A stretch of DNA of 64,000 nt from Xanthocytophaga flava (lineage in GTDB: Bacteria > Bacteroidota > Bacteroidia > Cytophagales > 172606-1). The DNA lies in the NCBI RefSeq assembly GCF_030068545.1, contig NZ_JASJOR010000005.1:186001-250000 (forward strand). The letters are read 5' to 3'. Shown here piece after piece: positions 37,270 to 45,759 of the stretch. Under the pieces are notes generated by a model, which made no database searches, was not told where the DNA came from, and saw only the letters and a program-made list of their open reading frames with translations. The position numbers and the translations under genes were made by a program. The stretch's first letter is position 1, and each line of letters opens with the position of its first letter.

Positions 37270-37806
37270 TTAAAAACCATCCCGGATACTGCCACCGATT
37301 ACTTGTCCGGTTGTCTGTTGGTATCGGGTTATGATGTTATCGACTAATACATTCAGGCTGGAATAGAAAGTTTTGGCATACCACTTTTTGGGCTTAGTGG
37401 TGTTCTCTCTGCGTTTAGCTATGCGGATTCCCCAGGCAATGCGTCTGACTGCAATGTCTTCTGTGGGAATGTGGCCAAACTTATAGCCTGGCACATAACG
37501 GAAATTGCTTACCCCTACTTTGCGAACAAACGCTTCGATTTCACTTTGAGGTGGCAATTGCCGATAGGTGAGATTACGCATTTCCCGTATCCTGCCAGAC
37601 TCGTTGAAATATAAAAGTAGTCTGGCCACATTGTTCTGTGAAGCCTGGAGCACTTCAGCATGCAAGCTTTTGAGTGTTTCTCCGGAGAGGATCACACCTG
37701 CTTTGCGCATCGATTCCGAAAGCCTGTTTAATGCATAGGTCCGGTAATAGGTTAGCTCCTCATTGAGTATCCGGGAGAGCTCTTCCGATGTTATTCTATC
37801 TGCCAT
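37270..37806 (-). CDS. Hypothetical phage tail-module protein
   Basis: A 178-residue protein, mixed helical with a basic middle (GIRIAKRRENTTKPKKWYAKTFYSSL, about 128-153). No family was recognised. It directly precedes the tape measure gene (25 bases) and follows the large tail protein gene, so it is probably structural or an assembly factor of the tail tip. Its leader carries a CCGTCCTAC box and a copy of the 50-bp element. Confidence 0.6.
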   Translation of the reverse strand: MADRITSEELSRILNEELTYYRTYALNRLSESMRKAGVILSGETLKSLHAEVLQASQNNVARLLLYFNESGRIREMRNLTYRQLPPQSEIEAFVRKVGVSNFRYVPGYKFGHIPTEDIAVRRIAWGIRIAKRRENTTKPKKWYAKTFYSSLNVLVDNIITRYQQTTGQVIGGSIRDGF

Positions 37807-37838
37807 GCACGAAAGTTCGGCAGCCAGCGAGAGGCAAA

Positions 37839-37846
37839 GTAGGACG
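37839..37846 (-). promoter_or_regulatory. Late-unit box CGTCCTAC (site a)
   Basis: On the minus strand the context is TTTTTCCGTCCTACTTTG, 33 bases before the ATG of the gene at 37270-37806. It is the best match to a -7-like element, with TAC-TTTG following the box. Confidence 0.6.
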
Positions 37847-37877
37847 GAAAAATGGGATTGATTATTCTTGTTTAGCT

Positions 37878-37927
37878 ATAGGACGAAAGTGGCAAATCCT
37901 GGGACGGATTCGATCAATTTATTTTTA
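37878..37927 (-). repeat. 50-bp direct repeat, copy 1
   Basis: Identical over 50 bases to 60661-60710. On the minus strand it begins with AT-rich sequence, then ATCGAATCCGTCCCAGG and ATTTGCCACTTTCGTCCTAT, so it holds a CGTCCC and a CGTCCTA box. It lies 60 bases after a gene end and 31 bases before box a. Confidence 0.9.
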
Positions 37928-37989
37928 CGTTTTTTTTGTTTTTTAGAAGATAAAATGTGCCTGTACCACTCATTTCAAACTCTCCAATC

Positions 37990-39909
37990 TTAGACTCTCC
38001 AGGCTGTGAGCGTTCCAGGACTACCGATTTTTAATGGAACAGAGATCTTTAGATTTTCAATCAGATAATCGTTGCCTCGAATGTGTACTTTCTTTTTCAG
38101 ATCCAGGCTGGTCAGATCCTCCGGACGAAGGGTAACAGGTATCTCTAGGCGACGGCTTCGCTTTTGAAAAGCAATCCAGTCTTTCCAGAAGGTATTGTAT
38201 AAACCTTTCTCTCCATTCCATTGCAGACTATAATTTCCATCTGGAGAAACATTGGAAGCTTTGGGATATAGTTTGCCCTGTGTATCGTTACTCATGCCAT
38301 ACCAGAAGAGTAAACGAGGTTGAGCATCTGTTTTAACTCCTCCAAATAACACAGTGGTTGCTTTCTGCAATGCATAGGGAACCAGTCTACTGCCAATGGT
38401 TTTTACTGGCAATGGGCTTACTTTGGATTCAATGCCTTCTGTCTGGATATCCTCCTGATCGGAATCACTGGAAGCCAACGTATAGGATGCCAGTTGAGCC
38501 GTAACAGTCGTATCTGAATCTTTGAATGCACTATCCGAGGAATCTTCCGTAAAAGAAAAGGTATATGTCTTTTCATCTTCAGCCTCCTGGCTCCAGGTAG
38601 GTACTACTCTATCTGTCCAATCCAGTTCACAAGGAGCGGAAAGAATATCTTTTAATGGAATCAGTTCTACTTTGCCAGATCTGAGATTAAAAAAGAATCC
38701 AAAGTTGAACGGAATCCGGATGGCATTTAAAAACTCCCCAACTGTGATATCAGGAAGCTGCTGCGCATGGTTGACTATATCTTTAAAATGACAAAAATCC
38801 TTTCCTGGTATAGCACCCCGTAAACCAAAAACACTATAGGTTGCCTGCATATCCAGAGCATAGTTATTATAAACTATTAATTTCTGCAGCTGGCTATCGG
38901 ATAAGAGTAATCCGGAAGGAGTAAATCCTGCCAAAGCAAAAATGCTATTGAGTACCTTGTGCAAAAACGGCATAGCGACAGCTGAATAGCGCGTCAGATC
39001 ATCCGAGCTGTTTTGCTGGTAGTGTGGACCAACTCCATACAAAGTTGTTAAAACTGAGTCTAGCGAGGAGCCGATAGGGACAATCTCATTGATAAACCCA
39101 TTAAAGTTAGCATCATCCTCATAGAACGCTGTATTACTGACAACTGGAAAAACAATGTCCTCTGTGTTACGAATATTGACATGTTTGTGCTCAGCCGGAT
39201 AAAAAGAGTAGATTGTTGTTAAGGTAGGTGTATTGATATCGGCTGTCGAAATACCACTACCCAGAATATTAAACTGCTTGGAACCTGCAATACTCACAGA
39301 TATGGTATTGCCTTTTACATAGGAAATGTGTCCACCTGTATTAATCAGATCTGCATTGAGTTGAGCGGCCAGTCCTGTCAATGTACTTTCCACCGAACCA
39401 TCAAACATGGAATAATAGGAGCCATAATAACCATCCACCACACTGACAAACAGATCAACTTTTGTATTAACCGTCCATGTGTTGGCTTCCGGAAGCTGTA
39501 GAAAGTAAAAACGGGATTCCTCATAAAACTTGTCAAACGAAGTAGAACCCAGATCCAGGGAGCGTAGGCTTTTCTTTCCTACTTCCTGTTGCAAAGATCC
39601 AGCTGCAGAGACCAGATATCCCGGATAACTGTTATTGGTGGGTTTATTGAGTTTAAACTTTCCTTTCAGAATCAGGCTGCCATGGGCGAACAGTTCCGCT
39701 TTAAATGTCTTTCTCAAGCTACCTGCTGACTGCAGGTTATTAATTCCTCCAAAAATCAAATCTGTCTCTTTGCTTACTGGTAAAGTGAATGGATAGGATT
39801 TAGTGCCTTTAACCACTTCCAGATCAAATACAGAGCTGGAGATATCCAAAGCAATCGATGTATTTAAAGAAAAGGGAACCGTAGTTCCCTCTATGCGTAA
39901 TTCGATCAT
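37990..39909 (-). CDS. Large phage tail/baseplate-like protein
   Basis: A 639-residue, beta-rich protein. The N-terminus (IELRIEGTTVPFSLNTSIAL then DLEVVKGTKSYPFTLPVSKETD) and the middle (about 380-420, GEFLNAIRIPFNFGFFFNLRSGKVELIPLKDI) recall distal-tail or tail-tip hub proteins of Bacteroidota prophages. I know no characterised homologue. It sits between the DUF5977 protein and the small gene before the tape measure, consistent with a tail-tip role. Confidence 0.62.
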   Translation of the reverse strand: MIELRIEGTTVPFSLNTSIALDISSSVFDLEVVKGTKSYPFTLPVSKETDLIFGGINNLQSAGSLRKTFKAELFAHGSLILKGKFKLNKPTNNSYPGYLVSAAGSLQQEVGKKSLRSLDLGSTSFDKFYEESRFYFLQLPEANTWTVNTKVDLFVSVVDGYYGSYYSMFDGSVESTLTGLAAQLNADLINTGGHISYVKGNTISVSIAGSKQFNILGSGISTADINTPTLTTIYSFYPAEHKHVNIRNTEDIVFPVVSNTAFYEDDANFNGFINEIVPIGSSLDSVLTTLYGVGPHYQQNSSDDLTRYSAVAMPFLHKVLNSIFALAGFTPSGLLLSDSQLQKLIVYNNYALDMQATYSVFGLRGAIPGKDFCHFKDIVNHAQQLPDITVGEFLNAIRIPFNFGFFFNLRSGKVELIPLKDILSAPCELDWTDRVVPTWSQEAEDEKTYTFSFTEDSSDSAFKDSDTTVTAQLASYTLASSDSDQEDIQTEGIESKVSPLPVKTIGSRLVPYALQKATTVLFGGVKTDAQPRLLFWYGMSNDTQGKLYPKASNVSPDGNYSLQWNGEKGLYNTFWKDWIAFQKRSRRLEIPVTLRPEDLTSLDLKKKVHIRGNDYLIENLKISVPLKIGSPGTLTAWRV

Positions 39910-39934
39910 ATACTCAGCTTAAAAGGTCAATAGC

Positions 39935-41986
39935 TTAAGTTGTAAATGAAAAGCTTTGTGTATTCCATCCGGTAGGACCAGCCAGGAGCGAGAGTACATA
40001 CGTAGTTCCAGGAGTCAGTATATCCAGTGTGACTACATTGTAATTATATCCCTGATCGTTTACCAGCATTACATCTTGTCCCATGAGCACATTATGGAAA
40101 ACATTGTTATCTACTTTGCGCATCACCTTGTAATGAACATAATAAGGTAAAGCAGGCAGGGCAGTGCCGGACATAGGCAGAACCGTAATAGCAATCTGGT
40201 TAGGTTGGATAAATGGATTTACTCCAGGCTGCTGGCAAGTCAGACGAATGCCATTGGAACCAGAAACATATCCATCAGGAAGAATAGTTGATATAGACTT
40301 GCTGGCAGATCCACGTCGAACATAAATCACCAAAGCCCCACTGATCGGTAAATTCAGTACTTGTGGATTACCATAGCCACCGGCTCCTGGCAGAGCTGTC
40401 CAGGTACGATTGTTAAAGCTCCATTCAAAGTTTTGATTGGGATCTCCACCGATCAGATTATCAATCGTTACTTTACCAGCTACTGTACTATCGGTAATAT
40501 TGAAACTCAGCGATGGAATATAGCCACACAAAGTAGACTGTGCATCCAGGAGCTGACCATACTTTTCCCCTCCATTGCCATCGGCCACGATTGTCCAGCG
40601 TTCGGTGGTATTGGGTTTACAATCTTCCCGGATATAGGTTCCTTCTGGTTTAAAACTACATACCAGTTCTGACTCAGCTAATGCCTGGGCTTTGGCGAGC
40701 GCCTTCTGATCAGCGTCGGCCTGGCTGATTAAACTGGTTTGTGTGGCAGATTTAGTAACGGAAGCTCCTGTCTGATTAGCCGGACAAGTAGCTGTATAGG
40801 TTTGAGTAGCCGTAAAGGTAATAGTGGGTATAGTAGAATACCGATTGACGGTATAGGCTGCTTTTAATTTGACTTTCGTACCAAATAAGGTCTCATCATC
40901 TATATCATAGAGTAGATCCTTTGTCTGGATCGAGTAGGGAACGGGTCCTTTTGCGCCAAGCAGATAAATCCTTTCCGACAAAAAGAAATCCTGGAAGTAA
41001 GCAAAATACTTTTGGCTAACAAAGCCAGTGGATATTTCAATGGTACTTTCTCCGGAAACTTCACTAATCTCAAACTCTCCATCCCGGACCGCATAATCTT
41101 CAGATAAAAACCGTTGTACCAGACTCGAAGTAACCGAAAGCGTTTTCTGACTACGACCTGTAAAACAAAGCGTATCAAAGCCTCCCATTCCATTTTGAAA
41201 AAGGATATACTTCTGATTGCGTCTGTAACGCGAGTCAAGTTGAAAGCTACGAACCTCAGAAACGGTTGTACCTATCTGGTTTTCCAGCCAGACTTCATAT
41301 CTAGTCACTGATGCATCCAAACCTAACTGAGTGAAACCTACAGCACAACGGTAAATAGAATTAACCTGGATACCTCCAACAGTCGCTTTTGTCTCTGTAG
41401 TACTTGTGCCATTTGCCTGGAAAGACTTTACTTTTAAGTGAAGTGTAGTTAATCCGGAAAAATTAGTCAGAAAGTCCAGGTATTCGGGCTGATCAATCTG
41501 AACAGTCTTTGTAACAGGTTGCCAGGTAAGAAACATCTTTGTTGCCTGGAGCACATCGGTTACAAAGACATTGCCTGCAAATTCTTCAAATCCTAAACCT
41601 GCCTCTAATGCATAGCGGGTTTGAAGCTGAGTCCAATCTGCATCAAGTGGATCTCTTTTATAACGGATATAGTAAGGCAGTACTGCTCCTGAAATACGAA
41701 CCAAGCGATCTGCTGCAGCGGTTTCTGTCCCATCCGGAACAGGATTAGTAAACTGACGTTTTAAAAAGTCTTCTATATACAATTCAGCATCCTTGTACAC
41801 TCCATTTTTAGCTGGTCTGTGAGTTGTCTCCAGATCTGCCAGTTTGATAAATGTAGTAGAATCCGGAGCATCCGGAATATACAGCTCTGCCAGATAGCGT
41901 AACTTTTCAGGAGCTATATAACCAGTTGGGAAAGGGATAGTGAGCCGAATGGGATTGTAAACAAGATCCAGGGAATTGTATGGCAT
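39935..41986 (-). CDS. Large phage tail protein with DUF5977-like repeat
   Basis: A 683-residue, beta-rich protein. The region at about 400-450 has FTATQTYTATCPANQTGASV followed by SLISQADADQKALAKAQALAE, the pattern of the DUF5977 domain of Bacteroidota surface and phage proteins. The C-terminus (about 580-683) looks like a fibronectin-type III domain (LTPGTTYVLSLLAGPTGW). The N-terminal 330 residues are unfamiliar. Its place between the tail-terminator-like gene and the tail-tip gene suggests a tail or adhesion component. Confidence 0.68.
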   Translation of the reverse strand: MPYNSLDLVYNPIRLTIPFPTGYIAPEKLRYLAELYIPDAPDSTTFIKLADLETTHRPAKNGVYKDAELYIEDFLKRQFTNPVPDGTETAAADRLVRISGAVLPYYIRYKRDPLDADWTQLQTRYALEAGLGFEEFAGNVFVTDVLQATKMFLTWQPVTKTVQIDQPEYLDFLTNFSGLTTLHLKVKSFQANGTSTTETKATVGGIQVNSIYRCAVGFTQLGLDASVTRYEVWLENQIGTTVSEVRSFQLDSRYRRNQKYILFQNGMGGFDTLCFTGRSQKTLSVTSSLVQRFLSEDYAVRDGEFEISEVSGESTIEISTGFVSQKYFAYFQDFFLSERIYLLGAKGPVPYSIQTKDLLYDIDDETLFGTKVKLKAAYTVNRYSTIPTITFTATQTYTATCPANQTGASVTKSATQTSLISQADADQKALAKAQALAESELVCSFKPEGTYIREDCKPNTTERWTIVADGNGGEKYGQLLDAQSTLCGYIPSLSFNITDSTVAGKVTIDNLIGGDPNQNFEWSFNNRTWTALPGAGGYGNPQVLNLPISGALVIYVRRGSASKSISTILPDGYVSGSNGIRLTCQQPGVNPFIQPNQIAITVLPMSGTALPALPYYVHYKVMRKVDNNVFHNVLMGQDVMLVNDQGYNYNVVTLDILTPGTTYVLSLLAGPTGWNTQSFSFTT

Positions 41987-41997
41987 AGAAACAGCAA

Positions 41998-42471
41998 TTA
42001 GGTATTAGTCCACTTTTCAGGATGATAACAGATCGGTATGGATTTATCCGTCCGAAACTCTACTCTCCAGCCATAGTCATTATCAACAAAAATGGTATGA
42101 ATCGGATCAATCGAAATACTGTTCAGATCAATCTTGAATTGCAATTGACGGGATTCTTTTCTAAGCCTGCTGATAATATCCAGAGCAATAACTTCTGTAT
42201 CCTGCCAGATCTGATCCTGCTTGGCATAATCATCCGTATCTGAATTTTTGAAAACAACAAAAGCTGTTTCTCTCCATCCCTGCACATCTGAATTGTTATC
42301 AGCCAGGCGCATCGAAGGTGTTTCCAGCCATAAACAGGGATACTTCAACTCAGACCGGGATTGAGAGATTATCCGTTCAGAGGCTCCATGCACAAAGAAT
42401 TTAATATCTACATGTTCTTTGGCAATGGTGCGGAAATAGCCTATAAAATCAGAAAATTGTGGACTTTCCAT
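41998..42471 (-). CDS. Phage tail-completion-like protein
   Basis: A 157-residue protein with the size and alpha/beta pattern of tail terminator or minor tail proteins: a helical N-terminus (FSDFIGYFRTIAKEHVDIKFF), then strands with PCLWLETPSMRL, TAFVVFKN and WRVEFRTDKSI. No firm family assignment can be made. It lies between a tail-chaperone-like gene and the DUF5977 protein gene. Confidence 0.55.
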   Translation of the reverse strand: MESPQFSDFIGYFRTIAKEHVDIKFFVHGASERIISQSRSELKYPCLWLETPSMRLADNNSDVQGWRETAFVVFKNSDTDDYAKQDQIWQDTEVIALDIISRLRKESRQLQFKIDLNSISIDPIHTIFVDNDYGWRVEFRTDKSIPICYHPEKWTNT

Positions 42472-42486
42472 AATGAACCAATAGTG

Positions 42487-43269
42487 TTACGAAGCCAGAC
42501 GCTCCTGTTTTTTCTTTTGCAGATAAAATAAAATGGTATGGATATCGGTATGGTATACCTTATCAATATCCCCAAATACACCTGTTTCCGCTATATCAAA
42601 TAGCATTTTTACCCATAATACAGCTGAGTCACCTTTGGGCTGTTCTTCTTTTGTGGAGCTTTTATCAAATACATCATACTGTTTGAAAATGTATTTCTCC
42701 AGGTTGATAAAGTACTGCAGCACCATGATCTTATAGGTGATATCCAATTTTTCAAACCTGGCAGCCCGGACATCCGCTGCAGGCGTGGAATACTTCTCTC
42801 TACGTTCACCATCAAAATCCGGAGACATTATATTTTTGCCTGGATCTAAAGGCCTGCAAATAGTAGATACCAGTTTATCCAGGTGCGTATACTTACCTCT
42901 CAAAAAGATCTGCATGTGTAAATGTCCCATAGCAAACTCAATAGCTGACATATGGGAAAAATCTTTCAAAGGCAGGTAATAGTCTTTCCCTTCAAAACTA
43001 AAGTACTCAATCGGGCAGGCATCCATAGGTGTATTCCAGCACCAGCGGACCAGCTCCAATAATTCAAATCTTTCAAAATCGGTCAGCTTTCTAAGTTTCT
43101 TTTTAGAGAGAGCCGGACTGATCAGCTCCTGCAGTACATACATGCGCTGTGCAGGTAGTGGGTTTTCTCCCAGTACTGTGGGCAGTATTCTACGGATCTG
43201 CTCAATACTACATTCCTTCCAGTTAGAAGGGATCTTATAGGGCTTTTGAAAGATTTTTAATTCAATCAT
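42487..43269 (-). CDS. Hypothetical phage protein, possible tail assembly chaperone
   Basis: A 260-residue soluble helical protein with many aromatic and basic residues (SNWKECSIEQIRRILPTVLG, FERFELLELVRWCW). The acidic, flexible part with SSTKEEQPKGDS is at about 205-215. It lies downstream of the lysis-like genes and upstream of the tail-completion-like gene. The chaperone suggestion comes only from position. No family was recognised. Confidence 0.55.
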   Translation of the reverse strand: MIELKIFQKPYKIPSNWKECSIEQIRRILPTVLGENPLPAQRMYVLQELISPALSKKKLRKLTDFERFELLELVRWCWNTPMDACPIEYFSFEGKDYYLPLKDFSHMSAIEFAMGHLHMQIFLRGKYTHLDKLVSTICRPLDPGKNIMSPDFDGERREKYSTPAADVRAARFEKLDITYKIMVLQYFINLEKYIFKQYDVFDKSSTKEEQPKGDSAVLWVKMLFDIAETGVFGDIDKVYHTDIHTILFYLQKKKQERLAS

Positions 43270-43293
43270 GGTAATGGAAACTTAGAATATAAA

Positions 43294-43791
43294 TTAGAGT
43301 TGGGTTCCAAGTACGAACATGACTACAGCTGCCACCACTGCCCAGGTACGTGTACGTTTTGCTTTCTTTTCAGCTTTCAATGTCTTTTTCATCTGTTCAT
43401 TTAGCTGCTGTTTCTGAAAAGCAATAAAGTCCTGCTGTCCGGCAATAGTAGAATCACGGGCTGTAATCTGAGAAGTCAATATCTTTTTCTCTTCCTTCTG
43501 ATTGATAATAATCTGATCTTTTGCATACAGATTTGCCTGCTGATGCGAAATGATCTTTTCCTGTTTTTGAGCTGTCTGCCCTGAGAAATAGCCTTTTGTA
43601 GTAATTCTGGCTATTTCTTTTAACTGATCCTTTGTAAAGCAAAACATAACCTGGCTCGTATCCTGAGCATTTTTAGGTCCATAAAGCTTTGGGGTAAGAT
43701 CAATTTCCTGAGCAAATACATTTTGAGCAAATACGCTTGAAGATAGGCAAGTGAAGAAACCAAAGCCTAAAATTACAAAAAACGTTTTCAT
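43294..43791 (-). CDS. Exported coiled-coil protein with C-terminal membrane anchor, possible spanin partner
   Basis: A 165-residue protein with a signal peptide (1-22, cleavage after VFAQ), a long Gln/Lys-rich coiled coil (about 70-140) and a C-terminal membrane helix (TWAVVAAVVMFVLGTQL). It follows another anchored coiled-coil protein (43797-44273) and a holin-like protein. Together these could form a lysis cassette in which the coiled-coil proteins bridge the envelope. This is inference from topology; no sequence family was recognised. Confidence 0.6.
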   Translation of the reverse strand: MKTFFVILGFGFFTCLSSSVFAQNVFAQEIDLTPKLYGPKNAQDTSQVMFCFTKDQLKEIARITTKGYFSGQTAQKQEKIISHQQANLYAKDQIIINQKEEKKILTSQITARDSTIAGQQDFIAFQKQQLNEQMKKTLKAEKKAKRTRTWAVVAAVVMFVLGTQL

Positions 43792-43796
43792 AATTG

Positions 43797-44273
43797 TTAC
43801 TGAGGTTTATCCAGTTTCTGCAAAGATTTAAAGTAACGCATTAATTCTTCATCACTCATTCCATCAATCCGGTGCAAAGCATTCTTTTCATCCTTCCGTA
43901 AATGTTGGATATCATTTTTCAACTGTTTGATAAACACATCATGACTGATTACCTTTTCCTCCAGCTGTGCCTTTTCCCTTTGAATGCGCTTCATTTGTAT
44001 CAGCTTCATTTGATCTGATACCTTTTGAGCAATAGTCAGAGAGTCCATTTTCTTTTCAACACTCTGTACCTTCACCTGAGTAGTGATTACTTCTGCTTTA
44101 TCATACTGACGTAAAATCAGAAATAAGGAAAAGAAGAGCAGTGTCAGAATAAACAGACACCAGGTGTACATTTTGGTAAAGTCAATGTGAGACTTCACTA
44201 GTTGAGTTATCAGGCTCCAGTGATTTTTGATCCACTGAATCAATTTCAGGATTAGAGACAGGTTCATTTTCAT
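43797..44273 (-). CDS. Membrane-anchored coiled-coil protein, Rz/spanin-like topology
   Basis: A 158-residue protein with a membrane helix (about 37-55, WCLFILTLLFFSLFLIL) followed by a long periplasmic or cytoplasmic coiled coil (about 70-130, KIQ-type heptads such as RIQREKAQLEEKV). The layout is like inner-membrane spanins of tailed phages. The start overlaps the end of the holin-like gene by 92 bases in another frame. Function is inferred from topology and position. Confidence 0.6.
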   Translation of the reverse strand: MKMNLSLILKLIQWIKNHWSLITQLVKSHIDFTKMYTWCLFILTLLFFSLFLILRQYDKAEVITTQVKVQSVEKKMDSLTIAQKVSDQMKLIQMKRIQREKAQLEEKVISHDVFIKQLKNDIQHLRKDEKNALHRIDGMSDEELMRYFKSLQKLDKPQ

Positions 44274-44733
44274 TTAATTTTTGGGTAGATTGATTGATTT
44301 TCTTTTCAAGAAAGACAGCTATTTGTGGAGAAAGAATCTCCAGCTTAGAGGAAAACCGAACGATTGTAAGTAGAATCGCTGTAAACAAAAGTGTCATCAG
44401 TAAGTCCGGCATCCAAAAGAAAGCAATAGGTGTATAACGAGCTACACCACTGGCGACAAACAATAAGAGCACAGCACCAAACAGAGAGCCTGTTACAGTC
44501 TTTATTTTCTTTCTTGTCAGTTGCCAGTTTAATTTGTGCTGTTTATGCAACCAGTATAATTCCAGAAACAAGCCAATGTGATAAATGGCAAATAGAAACC
44601 AGACACCACCTGCAGGTTTAAAAATGTATTGTTCGATTAGTCCTGTTAATGTGGTAAACAACCAGATCAGTGACAGACTGATTTTGTCTGAATGCACAGA
44701 CATGTTTTTTCCAATAGATAGGAATAGTTTCAT
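44182..44733 (-). CDS. Holin-like membrane protein
   Basis: A 183-residue protein with about four membrane helices in residues 18-125 (SLIWLFTTLTGLIEQYIF, VWFLFAIYHIGLFLELYW, GSLFGAVLLLFVASGVA, PDLLMTLLFTAILLTIV) and a charged C-terminal tail. It resembles Bacteroidota phage holin-family proteins. It overlaps the upstream adaptor-like gene by 4 bases (ATGA) and the following coiled-coil gene by 92 bases. An endolysin is not adjacent; the candidate is at 59950-60546. Confidence 0.62.
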   Translation of the reverse strand: MKLFLSIGKNMSVHSDKISLSLIWLFTTLTGLIEQYIFKPAGGVWFLFAIYHIGLFLELYWLHKQHKLNWQLTRKKIKTVTGSLFGAVLLLFVASGVARYTPIAFFWMPDLLMTLLFTAILLTIVRFSSKLEILSPQIAVFLEKKINQSTQKLNENEPVSNPEIDSVDQKSLEPDNSTSEVSH

Positions 44734-45734
44734 TTGACACGAAAAGAGTTAGAATTGGAGTTGTCTGGCAGCTGGTAGCGTCTGCGAGTAGTGCTTTTAT
44801 AAACTGTACTGTTCTGGTAGGTTTCAATGGTAGCCGCATTCTCATCCAGGTAGCGTTTCAGCTCAGTTAAATACCGATCTGCCAGCTGCCAGGCATTCTC
44901 CTTAATAGGTCCTATGTCAGCCAGAGCGGGTGTAAGTTTATTTCCTGCTGCCAGCATTTGTCCCTGCAGCTTTAAACCAAAACCAGTAGTCACAAACTGT
45001 ACCTCCGGAATGGATAGAAACAAGGTAAGCTGAGCAAGTGCCTTTTGGATAAGCCCGTAAACAATCGGTTGATAGGGTTCAGGCTGCTCAGAATCCAACA
45101 CATACGCCTTCATTTCTGCAAATAGTTCTGTTCCAATGGCAGGCTTTATATACAGATCTTCAGCCCTGGCAATAAAGGGACGTAAAGCCAGATAGACTCT
45201 GCGTGAGTTGTTTGTTAACAGATATTTACTGAGCTCTTTGGCATTATTGATAAAGAGTTCTTTGCTTTGGGTATAGGCATCCGATTCTTTCCAGGTAGTA
45301 TAGTCATCTGCTTTCTTTTCCAGGAACTCCAGTGCATTGTCCAGAAATGTATCTGCATTCTCAGTTGTAGTAGTGATCAGCTCGACATAACTCCACTGAC
45401 GAACGGGAGATGATTTCTCGGAGTTGGACTCCTGTACACCAATATTGCCAACGGTTACATTCAGGAATGGCAATGCATCCAGCAAGGTATAATAAGCCAG
45501 GGAGCGTTGAATCCTGGCAATTGCCAGATCCAGTTTGCTATTTGCCTCTGGTGTATCGCCTTCGGCTGGATTATAGTACTCATCCAACTCAGTGAAGAAC
45601 TCATTCCCAATTACCGGAATGATATAGCGGATCTCTGCCTGCTCGACAAAGGGCATAATCGTATTTTCGCTCAGGTTCTTTTGATTGCCTGCCAGAAAGC
45701 GTTTTATATCATCTACGTTCTTAAAGAGTGCCAT
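44730..45734 (-). CDS. Phage head-module protein with internal duplication (DUF6712-like)
   Basis: A 334-residue helical protein following the portal gene, in the usual place of head-tail adaptors. It is made of two similar halves: FVEQAEIRYIIPVIGNEFF (about 29-47) matches FIARAEDLYIKPAIGTELF (about 187-205), and ARIQRSLAYYTLLDALPFL matches GLIQKALAQLTLFLSIPEV. It resembles the uncharacterised DUF6712 family of Bacteroidota phages. The adaptor role is inferred from position. Confidence 0.7.
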   Translation of the reverse strand: MALFKNVDDIKRFLAGNQKNLSENTIMPFVEQAEIRYIIPVIGNEFFTELDEYYNPAEGDTPEANSKLDLAIARIQRSLAYYTLLDALPFLNVTVGNIGVQESNSEKSSPVRQWSYVELITTTTENADTFLDNALEFLEKKADDYTTWKESDAYTQSKELFINNAKELSKYLLTNNSRRVYLALRPFIARAEDLYIKPAIGTELFAEMKAYVLDSEQPEPYQPIVYGLIQKALAQLTLFLSIPEVQFVTTGFGLKLQGQMLAAGNKLTPALADIGPIKENAWQLADRYLTELKRYLDENAATIETYQNSTVYKSTTRRRYQLPDNSNSNSFRVK

Positions 45735-45759
45735 CGTATTAGTATTTACTGATCCTGAT

